From the NCBI GenBank assembly GCA_964370225.1, contig CAYJII010000001.1, positions 1 through 64,000 on the forward strand: a stretch of DNA of 64,000 bases, in the 5' to 3' direction. Numbering within the stretch: the first letter of the stretch is position 1; every line of letters starts with the position of its first letter. Positions 54,148 through 62,537 of the stretch are shown here, piece after piece. Below the pieces are notes generated by a model, which saw nothing but the letters and a program-made list of their open reading frames with translations, was not told where the DNA came from and ran no database searches. Made by a program: the position numbers and the translations under genes. This DNA is from CAYJII01 sp964370225. GTDB lineage: Bacteria > Bacillota > Clostridia > Oscillospirales > Ruminococcaceae.

Positions 54148-54474
54148 TTATAGGTTAATTCTCATTATTTCGCTATACGCGTCCATGGCTCTATTTCTTA
54201 GCTCTACCAGTAAGGAAACCGCCAGTTCTGCCTGTGTTGAATCAATTGTAAGATCATGCAAATTGTCACTTTGTCCTGTTGCCAGTAAGTATGCATTTTC
54301 TTGCACCTCGTTTGAGGTGGTTATAACGTTGCCTACCGCCTGTTCAAAAACAGACTTAAAAGGAGTAACTCCATCAATATTTTGCGTTGCGTCATCAAAA
54401 TTCTTCGTTAAATTATTACTCGTAATCGGAGTATTAAGTTTATTCACTACATTACTAAAATCAGTAAATTGCAT
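54148..54474 (-). CDS. fliE: Flagellar MS-ring/rod junction protein FliE
   Basis: A 108-residue helical protein joining MS ring and rod. The C-terminal DLTIDSTQAELAVSLLVELR with NRAMDAYSEIMRINL is the family signature. It lies between flgC and fliF. Confidence 0.93.
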   Translation of the reverse strand: MQFTDFSNVVNKLNTPITSNNLTKNFDDATQNIDGVTPFKSVFEQAVGNVITTSNEVQENAYLLATGQSDNLHDLTIDSTQAELAVSLLVELRNRAMDAYSEIMRINL

Positions 54475-54532
54475 AATAATATCCCTTTCGTTACAGCTAT
54501 TGTACTAAGTTTACATTTTTATTTTTTCTATA

Positions 54533-54982
54533 CTATCTTCCTATCTCAAGTGCACTAGATGCCATCGATTTAACCGCATTAAATGATGTTACATTTGCTT
54601 GATAAGCACGGCTTGCTTCCATGCTATCCACTGTTTCTACGATTAAGTCTACGTTTGGCATAAGCACATATCCATTTTCGTCCGCGTCAGGATGTGTGGG
54701 GTTATACACCGCTTTAAAATCCGTTGGATCTTCGGCGATTTCAGTTACTATTACGCCTGCATCAGCCTGTGGTTTTGCGTTTGCTGATATAGCGCTCTCC
54801 AACTGATTTTTAAAAGAGTCGCTTTCCACTGCTTGGAAAACAACCATTTTTCTTTGGTAAGGGCCTCCTTCTTCCGTTCTTGTTGTATTAATATTTGTTA
54901 TATTCTCCGCTATAATATCCATTCTCAGCTTCTGAGCTGTCATTCCTGAAGCTGATATGTTCATCGAACTCAAAAAAGCCAT
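54533..54982 (-). CDS. flgC: Flagellar proximal rod protein FlgC
   Basis: A 149-residue rod subunit. N-terminal SSMNISASGMTAQKLRMDII with AENITNINTTRTEEGGPYQR, middle NPTHPDADENGYVLMPNVD, and C-terminal MEASRAYQANVTSFNAVKS. All are classic for FlgC. It follows flgB by 57 nt. Confidence 0.96.
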   Translation of the reverse strand: MAFLSSMNISASGMTAQKLRMDIIAENITNINTTRTEEGGPYQRKMVVFQAVESDSFKNQLESAISANAKPQADAGVIVTEIAEDPTDFKAVYNPTHPDADENGYVLMPNVDLIVETVDSMEASRAYQANVTSFNAVKSMASSALEIGR

Positions 54983-55039
54983 TTACATGCTCCATTCCGC
55001 CATTTATATCGGCACTATTTTATTTTTTCATATATTACG

Positions 55040-55432
55040 TTACCCAGTTATCGCAAGCCTCAGTCTTGCATATTCGTCGGAAACATATCTCGTTAGATAT
55101 TGATATTGTAGTTGTGCTCTTGCTAGCTCAACATTTTCTGCATCAATGCTAACATTATTTCCACTTAGCGTATTGCTTTCGGTGGTGCTCTCAAGCACTG
55201 TTATGTCGGATTTTTCAACTGCGCCCAGTATGTCAGAACTTTTCACAGCGTCGCCTGCGTTTGTCGCCGCCTCAAGATTTTTTATTAACTCTTCCTCAAA
55301 AGACAAATACTTCGCCTTATAGCCTGGTGTAGTGGAGTTTGCAATATTTTCTTGTATAACCTTTTGCTTTTCCCACACATAATCCAAACCTTTTTGAGCT
55401 AGCGTTACATTAATGTTTGACAACCAATCCAT
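55040..55432 (-). CDS. flgB: Flagellar proximal rod protein FlgB
   Basis: A 130-residue rod subunit and the first gene of the main fla/che operon. N-terminal KGLDYVWEKQKVIQENIANS with TTPGYKAKYLSFEEEL, and C-terminal ARAQLQYQYLTRYVSDEYAR. An AGAGGTG site precedes the ATG. The long leader upstream carries two promoter-like sequences. Confidence 0.94.
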   Translation of the reverse strand: MDWLSNINVTLAQKGLDYVWEKQKVIQENIANSTTPGYKAKYLSFEEELIKNLEAATNAGDAVKSSDILGAVEKSDITVLESTTESNTLSGNNVSIDAENVELARAQLQYQYLTRYVSDEYARLRLAITG

Positions 55433-55547
55433 AATATCACCTCTAAATTCAATCTATGTACAAATTATTAATATACTGTATCTATGTTCAGTTGCTAACC
55501 GTAAAGTTAGACAAAATTAGACAATATTCCATGTTAGCTATGTTAAC

Positions 55548-55576
55548 ATTATAACTGTTTAATTTCTTTCAGTCAA
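55548..55576 (-). promoter_or_regulatory. flgB: Promoter 1 of the fla/che operon
   Basis: Minus strand -35 TTGACT (55571-55576), exact 17-nt spacer, -10 TATAAT (55548-55553), about 115 nt upstream of the flgB ATG. A near-consensus sigma-A match. Confidence 0.8.
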
Positions 55577-55587
55577 TATCAACAGTA

Positions 55588-55616
55588 GTTATAGTCGCAC
55601 AAAAAGTAATTGTAAA
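55588..55616 (-). promoter_or_regulatory. flgB: Promoter 2 of the fla/che operon
   Basis: Minus strand -35 TTTACA (55611-55616), exact 17-nt spacer, -10 TATAAC (55588-55593), 40 bp upstream of promoter 1. It is embedded in two interleaved inverted pairs, 55585-55592 with 55623-55630, and 55594-55599 with 55636-55641. Confidence 0.55.
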
Positions 55617-55940
55617 CAAAGAATAACTACTATAATGCGACCTATATTACAAAAAAAAGGACTACATCGACACTATAATACCATAATCTTCCAGCGGCTT
55701 TGCACCATTTGTTCATTATTATGCGCTTGATGGCGTTTTTTGTGAATTTTTAGTGAATTTACGAGCTTTCTTACCAAAATAATAAAAAAATAAGTAATGT
55801 AACTAAAATACCGTTAATATTTTGTACATATTATTTATTTTTTTCATTTTCTTGTGATAATTGCAGATTCTAGCACCCTTATACAAAATTCCCTTTACTT
55901 TATGTGCAAAATCACAAGTACATAATGTAACTGATTTTAA

Positions 55941-55990
55941 ATAAAATAAAAAGCCACGCTTTTTTATTAAAGCGTGGCTTTTTATTTTAT
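55941..55990 (-). terminator. Strong terminator after the fliD-fliS block
   Basis: A perfect 22-bp stem (55941-55962 and 55969-55990) with a 6-nt loop, A-run and T-run on both sides. The right arm overlaps the stop codon of the FliT-like gene. It isolates the late flagellar block from the main operon. Confidence 0.93.
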
Positions 55991-56379
55991 TTGTTATTAT
56001 TCACAATTTTATTGACTTTCATGTCAGCGTCAATGATTTTTCTCACTAAGCTTAGTATTTTTTTTTGACACTCAAATATATCCGCATGAAGAACATTATC
56101 AAAACTAGCGTTTATATTTTGTCCTGGTCGCAAAATCGGAGCAATTATTGATTTATCGTTTTGCGGCAATACCGAAACAAGCTTTCTGTTCTCATTGTCT
56201 AGCTCGTCAATTTTCCTCATTAAGCGCTGTCTCATATTCAGCGTTACGCCAAATTTTTCTGTGTCATTTGCATCAGCTGCCTTAAGCAGCCCATTTGTAT
56301 AAGTTTCAAATTCTATAAAACAACTGTACTTCTTTTTTAAGTTAGATAAAATATTTTGCATTGCATCGATATTAGTCAT
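55987..56379 (-). CDS. Small helical protein in FliT position
   Basis: 130 residues, all-helical in character (DAMQNILSNLKKKYSCFIEF, RQRLMRKIDELDNENRKLVS, KKILSLVRKIIDADMKVNK). I do not recognise the sequence with certainty. It follows fliS by 23 nt, where many Firmicutes encode a FliT- or FlgN-like chaperone for FliD or FlgK/FlgL, so an export chaperone is the likely role. The transcript ends at the overlapping terminator. Confidence 0.6.
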   Translation of the reverse strand: MTNIDAMQNILSNLKKKYSCFIEFETYTNGLLKAADANDTEKFGVTLNMRQRLMRKIDELDNENRKLVSVLPQNDKSIIAPILRPGQNINASFDNVLHADIFECQKKILSLVRKIIDADMKVNKIVNNNK

Positions 56380-56402
56380 TTACTTCATCACTCCAAGATA
56401 CA

Positions 56403-56786
56403 TTACTGTTTTGCTGCAATAATTGCAGCTTGTTGAAATGTGTCACGTAAGTCTTTGAGCAATGGGACAATTTCATCTAGCGGTTCTTCATTTCTTCCGA
56501 TTTTCGCTCTTTTGAGGTTATATATCATAAACTCATATAGTGAATGCAAATTCTGCGATACCGGATATTTATTATCCAAACTAACATCTAAGTACGAAAC
56601 TATTTCCCTTGCTCTCTCAACATCTTTTTCAAAGAACTCGAAATCACCATTTTGCTTTGAAAGCTTTGCCCTGTTGATGCGCTTTACAGCTTCATCATAC
56701 AAAGTCAAAAGCATTTCAGAACTAGTCATGGTATTTACCGACTGTTCTTTGTACTTGTTATACGCATTATAGCCGTTTATCATCAT
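56403..56786 (-). CDS. fliS: Flagellin export chaperone FliS
   Basis: A 127-residue four-helix protein that binds the C-terminus of flagellin before export and, in B. subtilis, supports FliW-CsrA feedback. Signature: GYNAYNKYKEQSVNTMTSSE and MLLTLYDEAVKRINRAK, then LYEFMIYNLKRAKI. ATG 56786 follows an AGGTGAG site; GTG at 56792 and ATG at 56783 are also possible. It follows fliD by 32 nt. Confidence 0.95.
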   Translation of the reverse strand: MMINGYNAYNKYKEQSVNTMTSSEMLLTLYDEAVKRINRAKLSKQNGDFEFFEKDVERAREIVSYLDVSLDNKYPVSQNLHSLYEFMIYNLKRAKIGRNEEPLDEIVPLLKDLRDTFQQAAIIAAKQ

Positions 56787-56818
56787 TCTCACCTGCTAAT
56801 CAAATTTTGTGTCCACTG

Positions 56819-59155
56819 CTAAAATCCACTCGTTCCAAAGCTACTTAACCATGAGCTTTGTGTGTTCATTTGTTGAGTGTATACTTCAAGCGCAGTAAAT
56901 TGAGCATAGTATCTATCCTCTTCCATTTCAAGCGTATCAAGCAAATCTTGATATCTTTCTTGCAGTTCATCAATCTGCTTTTGCAGAGTACTGTTTTGCT
57001 CACTAATAGCTCCGTCTTGACCAGCTTTCTCTATAAATATACCTTTATCAAAACCAATAGTATTAGTGTATTTATCAACTACCTCTTCAAATCTTTGCAT
57101 GAAACCTTTATCGCCATATCCTGCCTCTTCACCAAAACCAGGAGCTTTAACAAACGCTTCTTTTACAGATTCAATGTCGTTTTCAAGAGCAGCTTCAAGT
57201 TTATCCTCATCTATGGAAATTTTCCCATTATCAGTATAGCTACTCGAAAGAGTGATACCCATTTCTTCTACTGAAGCTGCACCATCCACCGCAAAACTGA
57301 ACATAAATCTTAAGTCAGTAGCAAGCGCGCTCAAATCAGAGTCTCCGAATAGGATTCCCTTTTTAGCATTTTCTTCCCACAACTCAATTTCTTTTTCAGA
57401 CATCTCTGCTTTTTCTTCTTCAGTTAGTGGATAGTAGTCACTATCTGGTTTTGTTGAATACATGCTGCTTACTAAATCTACGATTTCGTTATAATCTTCC
57501 GCCATTTTTTTGATAGCATCAATGATTTCTTCCGTTTTAGGTTCAGCTGTAAATCTAACATCTTCGCCTGCTACAAATTTCTCAGCAGCATTAGCAGCTA
57601 GTGTAATCTCAACACCATCCACTTCAAACGAGTCACTTGAACGAATCAATGTTTGCTCAGGCATACCATCATATTTTATTGTGATAATTGAGTCTTGTCC
57701 TACTTTTACACCAGCACTTTCAGAATCCAAGTCACCACCGAATAGTAAACCAGTTAAATCAGCACTACCCTCTGCATTTTTAAAGTCAATTCTACCTTGT
57801 GCACCTTTATCATCAGCGATAATGCTGAATGTGTCACTTGTTTCCATATATGTCATTGTAACGCCAGCATCGGACGCATTAACGCGGTCGATTAGCGAGT
57901 CTATCGTGTCGTTTTCTGTATATTCTATAGTCACATCGTTAACTATAATTGCGCCTTTTCCTTCTGCATCAAAAGTTAGTCCAAATGAGCTATCTCCCAA
58001 TTTTTCGTTAACATCAACTTTGTTACTAGTATTATTGTCAATTCCAAATATACCTTTTTCGCTCACTAAATTTGTGTTAGTAGAGCTTATAGTCAGTTTT
58101 GAAGTTGGGTCTAATTCATTTGTAGCAGTATTGTTAACTTGGAAAGAAATCGCACCACCAGAAACACTCGAAACAACTCTACCTTCGCCAAAAGTAGCAT
58201 TTAACTTGTCTTGTAGATAAGTATTAAATTCGTTTGCATCAGCAAAATTCGCAGAGTCTTCAAACACGATATTTTTAGTAAGTCCGTTTAAATTAAATGT
58301 TAGTGCAGTTCCTGAAATAGTATCATTAAAGTTTAAATTTGTAACAAAATTAGCTGTATCAACCGCAATTTCTGAAGTTAGTGTGGATTGTCCAGAGGAA
58401 ATTTGCGAGCCAACTTTAAATCCCATCGCAGCAAGCCCAGCAGCACTACTCGCACCAGAAATCTTGAATGTATTCGAATCTGCAGGTCCTTTGCGAGCAA
58501 ACTCGAGCTTATCTCCATTTACAGACAAGCCTATTTTATCTGATAGAGCTCCACCGTCAGACATCTCAATCTCAGCTGCAACTCTGTTAAACTCATCGGC
58601 TATATCTTGTGCACTTGTAGGTTTAAAGTTTTCATCAAACTTCACTGTATATGTATTTGAACCATATGAAACGCTCATGCTCATTCCTGAAAAATTGCTT
58701 ACTTCTTTCCCTTTTTCTGAAAAGTCAAGCGTGCCTGTTGTAATTTTATTACCTGATAACGCCACAGAACTTTGGTAACTAGTCGCAGTAGCAACTTGTT
58801 GAATTCCTGTAATCGCTAAATTTTCTAGCATTGATGAACTTCCTGTCGCTTTCACATACTGTGAATTTGTTCCAGAAGTAGTAATTTCACTAGAAGAAAA
58901 AAACGAATTACTAAATAAGTTTGTGGAAGAAGAATACGACAAATAGTTATTAGAAAAATCATTGATTTTTGAACTAATGGACTGATATGCATCCATTTTC
59001 CACTGTACTTCTTGAGTATCTCTTAACACGTCGTTTATTCTGTTTCTCGTATGATATGTCATTCCTTCTACAATAGAGTCTGTATCAAGACCTGTCGCCA
59101 AACCACTTACACCATTTCTAACACCAGTGTAAAATGAACCACCTATTGAACTCAT
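56819..59155 (-). CDS. fliD: Flagellar filament cap protein FliD
   Basis: Caps the filament and folds in flagellin subunits. N-terminal GVSGLATGLDTDSIVEGMTY and a C-terminal coiled coil (QNSTLQKQIDELQERYQDLL, then YYAQFTALEVYTQQMNTQSS) are the family ends. At 778 residues it is longer than many (about 470-560); the extra length is in the variable central region with repeated beta-rich modules (IIVNDVTIEYTENDTIDSLI). ATG 59155 has GGAG upstream; a Met at 59185 would be inferior. Confidence 0.93.
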   Translation of the reverse strand: MSSIGGSFYTGVRNGVSGLATGLDTDSIVEGMTYHTRNRINDVLRDTQEVQWKMDAYQSISSKINDFSNNYLSYSSSTNLFSNSFFSSSEITTSGTNSQYVKATGSSSMLENLAITGIQQVATATSYQSSVALSGNKITTGTLDFSEKGKEVSNFSGMSMSVSYGSNTYTVKFDENFKPTSAQDIADEFNRVAAEIEMSDGGALSDKIGLSVNGDKLEFARKGPADSNTFKISGASSAAGLAAMGFKVGSQISSGQSTLTSEIAVDTANFVTNLNFNDTISGTALTFNLNGLTKNIVFEDSANFADANEFNTYLQDKLNATFGEGRVVSSVSGGAISFQVNNTATNELDPTSKLTISSTNTNLVSEKGIFGIDNNTSNKVDVNEKLGDSSFGLTFDAEGKGAIIVNDVTIEYTENDTIDSLIDRVNASDAGVTMTYMETSDTFSIIADDKGAQGRIDFKNAEGSADLTGLLFGGDLDSESAGVKVGQDSIITIKYDGMPEQTLIRSSDSFEVDGVEITLAANAAEKFVAGEDVRFTAEPKTEEIIDAIKKMAEDYNEIVDLVSSMYSTKPDSDYYPLTEEEKAEMSEKEIELWEENAKKGILFGDSDLSALATDLRFMFSFAVDGAASVEEMGITLSSSYTDNGKISIDEDKLEAALENDIESVKEAFVKAPGFGEEAGYGDKGFMQRFEEVVDKYTNTIGFDKGIFIEKAGQDGAISEQNSTLQKQIDELQERYQDLLDTLEMEEDRYYAQFTALEVYTQQMNTQSSWLSSFGTSGF

Positions 59156-59192
59156 AATGTTAATCTCCATTCTGCCGCAGTACACTTAATCA

Positions 59193-59229
59193 TACTATTT
59201 TCCCATAGCGGCTATGGGAAAATAGTATC
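59193..59229 (-). other. Perfect intercistronic hairpin between cheV and fliD
   Basis: An 18-bp inverted repeat (59193-59210 and 59212-59229) with a one-base centre, so the real loop is small and the stem about 16 bp. It lies 22 nt after the cheV stop and about 40 nt upstream of the fliD start, with no U-tract downstream. It may set relative expression or protect the upstream mRNA. Confidence 0.8.
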
Positions 59230-59250
59230 TTGTATTTTTGAGCAAAAATA

Positions 59251-60186
59251 TTATTTTGCTCCTTCTTTTTCGTCAATAAATCTATCTAGTATAGTGATAA
59301 GTTTTGCTATCTCAGGTTTTGTAAGCTGCTCATTCGCTCCTACTTCTAAACCTTTTCTATACATCTCAGGATTAATAAGTGATGAGAAGATTACAACCGG
59401 AATTTTCTTTAACACCTTGTCGTCTTTAATCAGTTTAGTCAGCCTATGTCCATCCATACGAGGCATCTCAACATCAGTTATAATACAGTCGATTTCGTTT
59501 AATTTTTCTTCGTTTTCTCTAATGTCACTTAAGTATTCCCACAACTCATGTCCATTATCAAATTTTTCTGTATTAATATATTTTGCTTGGTGCAAGCAGT
59601 CGTGTATCAGCTTTGATAAAAGCACTGAATCTTCTGCAATTAATATTTTGCCGTAATGCGTAACTCTTTCGCCTAAACGCTCAACATCAACAATTTTGAT
59701 AGTGGTTTCAGGCGCGATATCCGCGATTATTTTTTCAAAGTCTAAAATAGTAATCAAGTGATTTTTACAATCAGCTAGACCCGTAGCAACTCCATCTTCG
59801 CCGCTATAAATTATTTTATCCGGCTTTTGGATGTCACTCCATTTAATTCTGTGTATACCTACAACAGCATGGACTCTAAAGGCGATAAACATTTTATTAA
59901 AATTTGTGATGATGAACAAATCTTTATTATCATCACTACTCTCATCTATCCCCAAATATTTTGGTAAATCGATAACGGTAATAACTCTGTCACGAGGTTT
60001 AAATACGCCCTCTACTGCTGGATGAGCATGTGGCATTTCCTTTACCGGTAACGGCATCAAAATTTCTCTTATTTTTGCTACATTTACTCCGAAAGAATTT
60101 TCGCCCAGAGTAAACTCCATAATTTCCATCTCATTCGTTCCTGATTCAAGAAGAATGTCACTTTTAACATAGCTATTTTTACTCAC
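59251..60186 (-). CDS. cheV: Chemotaxis coupling protein CheV (CheW + receiver)
   Basis: Couples receptors to the CheA kinase and has its own phosphorylation switch. Residues ~20-165 are a CheW domain (MEFTLGENSFGVNVAKIREI, VEGVFKPRDRVITVIDLP). Residues ~180-305 are a receiver: ILIAEDSVLLS, phospho-Asp in CIITDVEMPRMDG, VIFSSL, and LTKPE with the Lys. Length 311 is normal. It is placed with csrA and the filament genes, not with other che genes. Confidence 0.95.
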   Translation of the reverse strand: MSKNSYVKSDILLESGTNEMEIMEFTLGENSFGVNVAKIREILMPLPVKEMPHAHPAVEGVFKPRDRVITVIDLPKYLGIDESSDDNKDLFIITNFNKMFIAFRVHAVVGIHRIKWSDIQKPDKIIYSGEDGVATGLADCKNHLITILDFEKIIADIAPETTIKIVDVERLGERVTHYGKILIAEDSVLLSKLIHDCLHQAKYINTEKFDNGHELWEYLSDIRENEEKLNEIDCIITDVEMPRMDGHRLTKLIKDDKVLKKIPVVIFSSLINPEMYRKGLEVGANEQLTKPEIAKLITILDRFIDEKEGAK

Positions 60187-60204
60187 AATACACCTCGCAT
60201 AATC

Positions 60205-60429
60205 TTATTTCTTAAATATGTTTTTAATAAAATTCGCATCTGCATCAATGCTCACTGCAGCTTCAGCATTTGCTGCTTTTAGCTCTTTTAATTCTCTTCT
60301 TAATATAACTATTTCTTTTGGTGCATCAATTCTGATTTTCACCTTATCATTTCCAATTTCAGATATCGTTATCTCAACATTATCGCCCACAAAGAAAGAT
60401 TCGCCTAATTTTCTTGATAATACTAACAT
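60205..60429 (-). CDS. csrA: Carbon storage regulator CsrA
   Basis: A 74-residue RNA-binding dimer that in Bacillus blocks translation of flagellin (hag) mRNA. N-terminal MLVLSRKLGESFFVGDNVEI, then KVKIRIDAPKEIVILRREL with the key Arg. It starts immediately after the fliW stop (TAGATG), with a GAAGGA site inside fliW. FliW is the antagonist, so the pair forms the expected homeostatic switch; the target hag gene is not in this window. Confidence 0.96.
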   Translation of the reverse strand: MLVLSRKLGESFFVGDNVEITISEIGNDKVKIRIDAPKEIVILRRELKELKAANAEAAVSIDADANFIKNIFKK

Positions 60430-60882
60430 CTATCCTTCCCCCTGTTCTTTATTCATAGTCACAGGGTACTTCATACTGTAGTCGCTTTCTGTTAGTATCG
60501 TTTGTACCGCCAATCTGTTTTTAGAATTTATAACGATAGGGCATTTAAAATTAGCAGTAATACTACCATCTTCTTTTATGGACGCTATCACATAAATCAA
60601 AAGTCCGCTCACGCTCTCTGCTTTTATCGCAGCTAAATCCTCATCCGTTGCGGTGGGGGAATAATCTTTTTCTATATTATAAGGATTGAGCAAAATAAAC
60701 GCTAAATCTTTTTCTTTTAGTGATTGCATGCAGATGATGCTATCATCTTTTTCCTCAAAGCTTATCAGCCCAAATTCATGGTAGCCCTCAAAGCCGTATA
60801 ATGCTTGTGGTAATGTTATTAAGTTTTCATTTAGTATTTCAATTTCTCCAAAAAATCTTGTGTCAATTTGCAAAATTATCAA
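60430..60882 (-). CDS. fliW: Flagellar assembly factor FliW
   Basis: Binds CsrA and flagellin in a partner-switching loop. N-terminal FFGEIEILNENLITLPQALY with GFEGYHEFGLISFEEKDD is the family pattern, and ANFKCPIVINSKNRLAVQTI lies near the end. Length 150 is normal. It lies between the DUF6470 gene and csrA, the same order as B. subtilis yviE-fliW-csrA. Confidence 0.95.
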   Translation of the reverse strand: MIILQIDTRFFGEIEILNENLITLPQALYGFEGYHEFGLISFEEKDDSIICMQSLKEKDLAFILLNPYNIEKDYSPTATDEDLAAIKAESVSGLLIYVIASIKEDGSITANFKCPIVINSKNRLAVQTILTESDYSMKYPVTMNKEQGEG

Positions 60883-60892
60883 CTCGCTTTAT

Positions 60893-61495
60893 TTAAACTT
60901 TTGTATCCACTGGAACATAGTTAGGGTCAGAACTCGGTGGAACATATAGTGGTTCCCCCACGTACTCGATTACAACATCGTGATACTGTTTAATATTAAC
61001 TTCAACATCACCTGGAATAAACTCAAACTCTCCACCAGAAACATTCCACTCAAAGTTTAATTTATCCATCTCATACTGAATACTAAGATCAGCTGGTTCC
61101 CATTCTATTTCTGGTCCTGTTTCTGGAAGGAATCCCAATCCAAACTCTGGCACATCGTTTGCTCTTTCCGCTGCTAGTCTAGGTATCGGATTTTCAGGCA
61201 AATGTATTTGTAGCATAATTTGCCCTTCTCGTGCTAGTCTTGCAGTTGCTTCCTGTGCAGCTATTATGCCTTTTTGAGCTATCTGATCTAAACTCACTTT
61301 TGTTGATGGTACAACTGAATTTCTCGCCATGTAAGTATCGATATTCAGCTGAATAGGCTTACTTCTAATGCTTAGCCCACCGACATCCCTTACAATTTCC
61401 AATTCCGCAACATCAGATTTTCTTTCAAATCTACCGCTATGTGTTTTCATCTCTATCGAAATTGGTACACTTTCAATTCTTATTAATGGTTCCAT
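60893..61495 (-). CDS. DUF6470 (YviE-like) protein
   Basis: A 200-residue protein homologous by position and pattern to B. subtilis YviE. It is beta-rich with Pro/Ile repeats (IRIESVPISIEMKTHSGRFE, FIPGDVEVNIKQYHDVVIEY). Function unknown; always found between flgL and fliW in such clusters. The hydrophilic sequence suggests a cytoplasmic protein. Confidence 0.85.
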   Translation of the reverse strand: MEPLIRIESVPISIEMKTHSGRFERKSDVAELEIVRDVGGLSIRSKPIQLNIDTYMARNSVVPSTKVSLDQIAQKGIIAAQEATARLAREGQIMLQIHLPENPIPRLAAERANDVPEFGLGFLPETGPEIEWEPADLSIQYEMDKLNFEWNVSGGEFEFIPGDVEVNIKQYHDVVIEYVGEPLYVPPSSDPNYVPVDTKV

Positions 61496-61526
61496 ATAGT
61501 CACGCCCTCTTAAAAAATATTACTTA

Positions 61527-62519
61527 TTATGTCATAAAATCGATGAATGATGGACTCAAAATCCCCGAACCAACCTTCAAAGTAGCGTTGTATATGTATT
61601 GTTGCGTTGTTAACTCTGTTATTGCAAGTGCTGGGTCCATATACTCGAGATTATAAATTTTTTCGTTATAATTATATTGGCTGTCTTCTAAACGATTTTG
61701 GGTATAATCCAAAAACATTGTATTACTGCCTAATTTTGTAAGCTCGATAACTAAATCGTCTCGCTGAGCATCAAGCTCGTCTAAATATATCGATGCTTCG
61801 TCATGCGAATAATCCGCACTCTCAAGCATTTCAGCTGTTTCACCTAATAACACTATTAGGTTTTTTGATGTTCCATTTGTATTAACGCCATATCCCAGAA
61901 AATTTATCCCTGGTGTCGCCATGTTAAAAGCTGTGTTCGAGTCGATTTCTCCAGTTGCATCTGTTGCAATCCCAAACCCTAAATCCACATTTATCTCTTG
62001 AGCTGCAAGCTCATCAAGCACAGCAATGTCTCCATTTGTTACATCAATACCTCTGTATAAAAGCTTGTTATCTTCAGTTAGCTCAAACGGTGCTTCTTTT
62101 GTGTTTGTACCACCGAAAATGTAGTCTCCCGCTTCTGTAACATTTAGCTCTTTAACCATAGTCGCTTGCATTTCACGAAGTTTATCGGCTATAATTGAAC
62201 GTTCTGCACTTGTTTTAGTTTCGTTCATTGCACTAATTAAGTCAGCATAAGCATCCTCAGATACTTTGGTAACATTCATTATTGTGCTCTCTACCGATAC
62301 CATTCTTGATTGTACATTTTCTAAATTTGTGGTGAACATTTCGTTGTTTAAAAACTCTCTTCTAAGCTGATTAGAAATTGCACTGCTCGCTGGGTCTTCA
62401 GAGGCTTTAGTATAATTTCTGCCTGTGGACACTCTGTCCGATGCAACATTTAAATTTGATAACACAGTATTAAGTCTTCCACTATACTGTCTCATAATTG
62501 AATTCGTTGTTATTCTCAT
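61527..62519 (-). CDS. flgL: Hook-filament junction protein FlgL
   Basis: A 330-residue flagellin-like protein that joins hook to filament. N-terminal RITTNSIMRQYSGRLNTVLS then NVASDRVSTGRNYTKASEDP, and a coiled-coil C-terminus. The C-terminal sequence ITELTTQQYIYNATLKVGSG fits the family. It is followed by DUF6470 and preceded, 18 nt away, by flgK. Confidence 0.94.
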   Translation of the reverse strand: MRITTNSIMRQYSGRLNTVLSNLNVASDRVSTGRNYTKASEDPASSAISNQLRREFLNNEMFTTNLENVQSRMVSVESTIMNVTKVSEDAYADLISAMNETKTSAERSIIADKLREMQATMVKELNVTEAGDYIFGGTNTKEAPFELTEDNKLLYRGIDVTNGDIAVLDELAAQEINVDLGFGIATDATGEIDSNTAFNMATPGINFLGYGVNTNGTSKNLIVLLGETAEMLESADYSHDEASIYLDELDAQRDDLVIELTKLGSNTMFLDYTQNRLEDSQYNYNEKIYNLEYMDPALAITELTTQQYIYNATLKVGSGILSPSFIDFMT

Positions 62520-62537
62520 AACTTAAACCTCCTTATA

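Larger units (their letters stand above)
55433..55940 (-). other. Non-coding leader and promoter region of the fla/che operon
   Basis: About 500 bp without a credible gene. The part next to flgB carries two tandem sigma-A-like promoters and a ~110-nt leader with short repeats (GTCTAA twice; GCTAAC/GTTAGC inverted pair). The distal half (about 55650-55900) is AT-rich and shows nothing I can assign. Confidence 0.6.
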
